Position numbers and translations under genes: made by a program. Positions 58,799 through 64,000 of a DNA stretch of 64,000 bases are shown here, in pieces. The stretch is taken from the NCBI GenBank assembly GCA_918807975.1, contig OU964934.1, positions 1,984,001-2,048,000 of the forward strand, written 5' to 3'. Below the pieces are notes generated by a model that saw only the letters and a list, made by a program, of their open reading frames with translations, had not been told where the DNA came from and searched no databases. Within the stretch, counting starts at the first letter, position 1, and each line of letters begins with the position of its first letter. Source of the stretch: Aplidium turbinatum (lineage: Eukaryota; Chordata; Ascidiacea; Aplousobranchia; Polyclinidae).

Positions 58799-59730
58799 CA
58801 GTGGTTCTCAAACTGGGGTCCGCGGTCCTTTTGGGGTCCGGGAGACAATTTTCTGGGACCGCGAAGCACCTTCCGGCAAAATTAACACGATCCCGAAGAA
58901 AAAATTTTTGTGAGAAATAAAAATTTTCAGGCAACTTATTTTCCAAACCAAACTTAACAGATATATTTTAGTAAGCTGGTTTGTCATCCCTCCACACAGT
59001 TTTTTAAGCCCGGCCTTTCGTTTGATTGTGATAGCCTTTGTTTCGTTTCTATCGACTTTGTGACATCAAGGAGTGCATGGTGGTGACGTACTCCTACAAC
59101 AGTCGTGTTTACCAGATCAAGAACAAAATTACGAAATAAACTTGACTAAAAAGGGGTTAGGCGAAGTTTATTAAGGCTGGTTATTTTTTACTGATTTAAG
59201 TTTTGAATTGAATGCTTTTCTGAACTTTTAGCTTTTGTAGCCTCAGTCAAACTCAAATTAGCCTAAAATTAAGAACTTTTTCACTTTACTAATTGAATTT
59301 TTAAGTTAAATTTGAGTACAAAAAGTGAAAATGGTTCAGCCTCAAAAAAAATTAAGATTCAATGATTCCTATGTTCAATTTGGTTTCACTGCGATAGCCT
59401 ACATTCTGGAGGAGAAAAAAAAGCCGCAGTGCGTGCTGTGCTGTAAAGTTTTAGCAAGTTCTGCTCTAGAACCTAGCAGGCTGAAAAGACATTTGGTAAC
59501 ACATCAAGATCATATTGAACCAAACGGAACCTAACATAGAACTAATAAACACCCAAGCAGGTGCACCCATTTTATTGACGTGTGCATTTTTAATTGCATA
59601 TAACAAATAAACTATTAATCATTTGCCGTTTTTGCGCTAATTTGCCTTAAGTTTTGGAGGACCGTGAGTCGTTGAAAAAATCGCAAGGGGACCGTTCAAC
59701 AATGTTTTTGAAAAAGTTTGAGAACCGCTG
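58799..59730. mobile_element. non-autonomous hAT element with a BED-finger remnant
   Basis: It begins CAGTGGTTCTCAAACTGGGG and ends with the near complement AAGTTTGAGAACCGCTG, classic hAT (Charlie/Buster-like) termini. TTTTAAAC is duplicated exactly (58791-58798 and 59731-59738) and fits nTnnnnAn. Confidence 0.85.
59325..59534 (+). pseudogene. BED zinc finger of a ZBED5/SCAND3-like hAT transposase
   Basis: A 69-residue frame reads YVQFGFTAIA, KKPQCVLCCKVLASSALEPS and RLKRHLVTHQDH, giving the C-x2-C...H-x3-5-H layout of a BED finger. The rest of the transposase is missing; the element keeps only its DNA-binding start. Confidence 0.7.
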
Positions 59731-60149
59731 TTTTAAACGAACAAAGACAGTCACCTTAATTTATTTTTAGACTCGGACTTAAACGGCCTATAAGTTAACA
59801 CTGGTCTAAGTGCAGCCAAAAAATTACACAAGTTATGCCTCTAAGTCTAATCTAAACTACTTTGTAACTTTTTTAGATTGTGACTCATTATGTGATATTT
59901 GTGACTGTAGGTAGGTAGGCCTATAGGCTAATGATACTCATGCTGTTGAAGTCATAATGGAATGTCGGTTGTAACTTGTGAGCTACAACAATGCTCTGTC
60001 AATTTAGCTTCGGTAGTTAAGTTTAGATAAGTTTTCATTTATTTCACTTTCGCGAAGAGACAGGAAGAGACCGTGAGGTCATCGAGTTAAACTGTCACCT
60101 TTACCATCTGTCTGGTAGATAGACGGGATTCCTTCATCTTCATGTGTGA

Positions 60150-60400
60150 CCTCACCGTTGCCGTTTATATCGCAAGCTGTGAAAGAAGTTTTTAAAACCT
60201 AAGTTGATGAAATCTTACTTGAGATCGACTATGGAAGAAAACAGGCTTCCTGCGCTAGCAATACTGTCCATTGAAAGTGATTTAGTCGAGACATTATCTT
60301 TTGACGATATAATTTATGAATTTGCTTCAATGAAAGCTAGACGTAGGCTATTGAATTTTGAACTTTTCTTCTGTGCATTGAGGAGCAACGCATTCTGCGA
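60150..60400 (+). pseudogene. hAT transposase C-terminal dimerisation remnant
   Basis: IASCERSF comes first, then after a frame change MKSYLRSTMEENRLPALAIL and SFDDIIYEFASMKARRRL. This is the usual end of ZMYM/SCAND3-type hAT transposases. No termini were found for it. Confidence 0.65.
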
Positions 60401-60536
60401 TGGAACAGCGCTATACAAAAACAAATATTATTATTATTATGTGGAAGTTTAATCAACTCTTACGACGGTGTTAAGGAGGGTGGCATTTCTACAACCTGCG
60501 TAAGTAAAGGCTAAGGGATCCAGATTCTAAACTTTT

Positions 60537-60835
60537 TCAACCAACAATGACGTTGAGGGATGGCATAACAAATTGAAGCGGAAATGCCGACCCGCAAGCT
60601 CATCGTTTTATTTGTTGGTTTATATTTTGCACCACGAATCCTTGGAAATTCCCTTAGGTTTAGAATCACTTGATTAAGGAAAACTAAAGAGGCGGCAGAG
60701 AAAAGTATACAAGCGAATATTCCACCACTGGAATCAGTAGACTACAAACGTGGTGAAAAAAGTGCAAAACAGCTTTTATCCGATTGTGCACACCTTGCTC
60801 ACTATCCATGTAGGCTAGTTCGTCATAGCTTTCTT
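60537..60835 (+). pseudogene. MULE-like transposase C-terminal fragment
   Basis: The plus strand reads TNNDVEGWHNKLKRKCRPAS, YLLVYILHHESLEIP, a stop, then GKLKRRQRKVYKRIFHHWNQ and, in another frame, SAKQLLSDCAHLAHYP. The NNDVEGWHN start and LKRRQRK region match the C-terminal part of MULE-type transposases and related host proteins as I recall them. It is broken by at least two changes. Confidence 0.55.
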
Positions 60836-61646
60836 ACAATAAATTGTAAGTTTACTTACAAGCTTTTAACTTGAAATCAAACCCTCTTTTTCTTTATTTA
60901 CGGATGTGTTTACAAGCACTCTTCTACTTCTTTTCCTTCTTCTTTTTCTTGGGACTCATGTTGTCAACCTCCACGTGGTGAGTCCTGGTAACTGATCAAC
61001 AATCAGGCAAATGACAACACTTAGAACATGCAAAATCAGATTTAGGTTTTGTTTGACAGACGAACTTGCTGGGCTTTTAGCTCCGTAGTTAATCGATAAT
61101 ATGGCATCACCACTGTTCGTGTAGGTTGTTAGGTGCGTGCATTAGCGCTGATAAAGGGGGCCGGGAAACTTTTGGACCGAGGATAATTTTAGGGTCCATA
61201 GAACTGGAAGAAATCAACCTGCATTCGTTAAATGTTGAGCTTAGAAGTGTCTTAATTTAGGGCCCCAAGATCTCATCAGTAGCCTATAGAGGCCATTAAT
61301 TGTTACTCAACTAGTCGTCGTTGAGCAAACCGATTGACGTGAAATGCTCTAAAAAATCAGTTTGGCTTCATTTAATCACATAGAGTGCTTTTAATTGTTT
61401 TGCCAAAAAGAATTGAAACGTTTCAACAATCGCTTGATCTTTCAAAGAACTAAAATAGGCCTGCTGCTAAAAACTCCGTGAAGTGTGAAAACCGACTCTT
61501 AAAGCGTCCTGCTAAGCATAGAATTTTGCTGTTGGTTTTTGGCTTGAAAGGATGTCTATAATGTCGCTGGTTTGCAACGTCATTATACTTGCTACTGCTA
61601 TAATCAACTAATTAAACAAAATTTCAAAGCAATGTCGCCTAACAAC
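60836..61646. other. non-coding stretch
   Basis: No gene or repeat structure was recognised. Confidence 0.35.
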
Positions 61647-63091
61647 CTGTGTTGCCAGATTGGGCTACTTATCGCAAATTGGGCTACTTTCCATATGTGA
61701 TTTGCGACAAAAAATTGAGCTTGGCGACTTGCGACTTTTTGGGCTACTTTTAAATTTAGATTGGCGACAATATAACAAGATTGCGACTTTTTTACATTGG
61801 AAATTTCTTACTAAAGTAAGTTTCGCTTGCAGTCTTCTGACAGTTTATTTGTAGTTTACAAATTTTACAGCGCATTCTCATGTTTCCGAGACGTAGCAAG
61901 GGACATGGTTGAGTGAGTTTCTAGTCTATTCTAGCGTTACGTTATCTCCGTACTCCGTTCTATGTCTTTACAGTTTACTTTTACTGTAGAAGTCAGAACG
62001 TAGAAGTGCTTGAAAAGTAGTGTGCTGAAAAAGTAGTGAGAATCTAATCTGTACCCGATAGAGCCTGATGTGAACGTGCCTTACTGTACCGGTAACTCTG
62101 TTGCTATTTAGCAGAGTAATTTGTGCAATTTCACTGGGTTTGTTAAGCTGATTTTTCATATGTGTGTTTTTTAGCTGTACATTCAAGAGCATTTGACAGC
62201 TTGTATGTTATTAATTAACATTTTTTTTTCAAGTTCTTCCACCACTGACTGGCATGCAGTTTTTACATAGTTTACTAATCAATGTACGGTAGTAATAATT
62301 GGAATAAGAATCAATGGCTTGATGAAAGTGTATGTTTGTTGAATTTGTGTAATGATGATTGTACACCTTGTCCTTCAGTGAAAGAAAACCCCAAGACATG
62401 CAGGTGTCCCACTCCACAAATCTTAATTTTTGTTATGATTTTATGAGAAAAATTGGCTTTTTTATGCTTTTTTTATGATCTTTTTGCTTATTTTATGCTG
62501 TTTTTATGCTTTTGCTCCGGCCACATTATATTGCTCAACTGAAGTTACATTCGTTAAAAAAGTTTGGAAGCAATCCACACTACTGACAAGATACCAGCGA
62601 ATTAAGGGAAGGATTTCAAGCAATTTTGATTATTAACTTTGAATATACCATAAGCAAACGAAACCAAGCAACAACATGGCGTTTATCATGATACACAGGA
62701 AAAATAACTAAAAATTGCAAACGTTTTCAATCAAATGTGTTCAACCATCAAATGTGTCAGACGAACAATCAAATGAGCTGCAATTTTTATGATTTTTTAT
62801 GACTGAGGTAAAATTTTATGACTATTTTATGGTTTTTTCAAAAAATGAGAAATTTTATGATTTTTTATGATTTTATGCCGAGTGGGACCCATGCACATGA
62901 CAAAACTGAGGCTAAGCAGTTCTGTCATGAAATATGGTCAGTGTTAGAACGCCTCACGGGGGGTCTGGGGGGCTTCGCCCCCCAGAAGTTGGAAAACATA
63001 GTTCCCGCGCCCCCTGCTATAAATTGGGCTACTTTGGGAGCAAATTTGCTACTTTTTTGGCTACTTTTTTTTTCAAAATCTGGCAACTCTG
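61647..63091. mobile_element. hAT-type element with exact 8-bp duplication
   Basis: The ends are CTGTGTTGCCAGATTGGGC and, from the right, CAGAGTTGCCAGATTTTG. CTAACAAC flanks both (61639-61646 and 63092-63099) and fits nTnnnnAn. Motifs like TTGGGCTACTTT recur near both ends. A second element is nested inside. Confidence 0.8.
62401..62894. mobile_element. nested hAT-like MITE rich in TTTTATG
   Basis: CAGGTGTCCCACTC at the left faces GTGGGACCCATG at the right. Close to both ends, TTTTATGATTTT-like repeats occur many times. Its target duplication is unclear. Confidence 0.55.
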
Positions 63092-63099
63092 CTAACAAC

Positions 63100-63635
63100 A
63101 CATAAACTCAACAGACAGGAGACAGCAGCCTCAAGCCAAACAAAAGAGCCGCATTAAATAACGACTCACTGACGTCAACACCATTCGTCGGAACTGTGTT
63201 CCAAAAGCTAGTGGAATTCGCTTACCACAGCGAAGTCGCAGCATCAGGCTAAAACAGGTCGTTAATATCTACTTTATGAAATACTTGCTGTTGTTCGAAA
63301 CGTATCTGTATGCACAAGAGAGTTTGATTCAGATGTTATTGTTATGCAATAAACTGTTGCATGGGTAACAGCAGCTGCGTATCTTGATTTATGCTGGATA
63401 GCCGCTGGTTACGACATTTTACTTTGTGACGTCACAAACGTCGCACGCTTCCAAAATTTCAACTTAAAAGTAATTAGGCCTATTCGCCTTTGAGGTCAGA
63501 TCTTCACTTCGATTCTGTTAAGTTGACTGCCATTGCCAAGTTAATTCAAAACATCGGTATAACCCAATTGAATTGAATTAATGCCAGGCGGAAAAACTGA
63601 GTTAGACCTACTCGTTCTGTAGTAGGCTAAAGTCC
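63100..63635. other. non-coding stretch
   Basis: Nothing recognised; ends in a short GAGA microsatellite near 63640. Confidence 0.35.
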
Positions 63636-63771
63636 CGAGAGAGAGAGAAATAACTTTATTTGTCAATCAGATTCTATAATAGTACGATACACAACAATCT
63701 TACATCACAATAACAAACAGTTCATGAGCATAGAGGAAAGCATAAGTATGCTCAGTGTTAACAAATTCAAT

Positions 63772-63915
63772 CTGATTAACCAGGAGCAACGAAAGACCAG
63801 TTGGTCGTTTAGTCAGCTGCTCCCAACTGAAGACACAAATGCAACCTGATTAACCAGGAGCAGCGAAAGACCATTTGGTCGTCTAGTCAGCTGCTCCCAA
63901 CTGAAGACACAAATG
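63772..63915. repeat. two tandem 74-bp units, each with a hairpin
   Basis: CTGATTAACCAGGAGCA starts at 63772 and 63846. Each unit pairs GGAGCAGC with GCTGCTCC around AAAGACCA..TGGTCG, forming a stem-loop. Only two copies are in the window. Confidence 0.85.
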
Positions 63916-64000
63916 GATTGAAGAAAGCACTCGAATTGGCGAATGGCATTAAACAATAAACGGCAATAAGCCAGTGTTTGATACTGTATAATCAACTTAA

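Noticed and set aside
58605-58946. 113-residue minus-strand frame
   Set aside because: It crosses the left border of a hAT element and has no motif; a small CCTGTTGTGT hairpin near 58728-58758 is noted but not claimed.

Overview
The window looks like repeat-rich animal nuclear DNA, probably from an aquatic invertebrate. Long single-exon frames occur only in mobile elements, while the two convincing gene-like loci are split into short exons with GT..AG introns of a few hundred bases. The repeats are dominated by hAT, P, pogo/Tc1 and other cut-and-paste transposons, two BEL/Pao LTR elements and RTE-like LINE tails. The exact taxon cannot be told from the sequence.

Layout. 1-4.2 kb (minus): at least six exons of a P-element/THAP9-type transposase gene, open at the left edge of the window, with a 1-kb non-autonomous element in one intron. 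4.2-7.9 kb: mostly non-coding, with a tRNA-like (SINE) fragment and a broken gene of a repetitive invertebrate family. 7.9-17.4 kb (plus): a decayed ZMYM1-type hAT transposase, cut in two by a 7-kb TA-flanked insertion made of a 23-bp minisatellite, two hAT MITEs and three 582-bp tandem units. 17.7-31.9 kb: a three-level nest, in which a whole-looking BEL/Pao element (minus) sits in a broken BEL/Pao element (plus), which itself sits in the end of a pogo-like MITE. 32-44 kb: mostly non-coding, with tandem repeats, hAT-type elements and a LINE tail.

44.7-53.5 kb (minus): a host caspase-like gene with five clear exons and one tentative exon. It carries the catalytic His motif and an atypical QFCRK in place of QACxG. 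The locus is riddled with insertions: a P-type transposon, a LINE tail that itself carries a hAT element built as a giant inverted repeat, a pogo-like element and a Tc1-like MITE. 54-64 kb: more hAT MITEs with exact 8-bp target duplications, palindromes, remnants of hAT and MULE transposases, and a small hairpin-bearing tandem repeat.

No operon, CRISPR array or complete new multi-gene system is evident. The most interesting points are the open-framed P-transposase gene, the active-site-variant caspase, the layered insertions whose original sites can be read exactly, and a pervasive palindromic micro-motif (TAGGCCTA / GCCTATAGGC) that in one place interrupts coding sequence.
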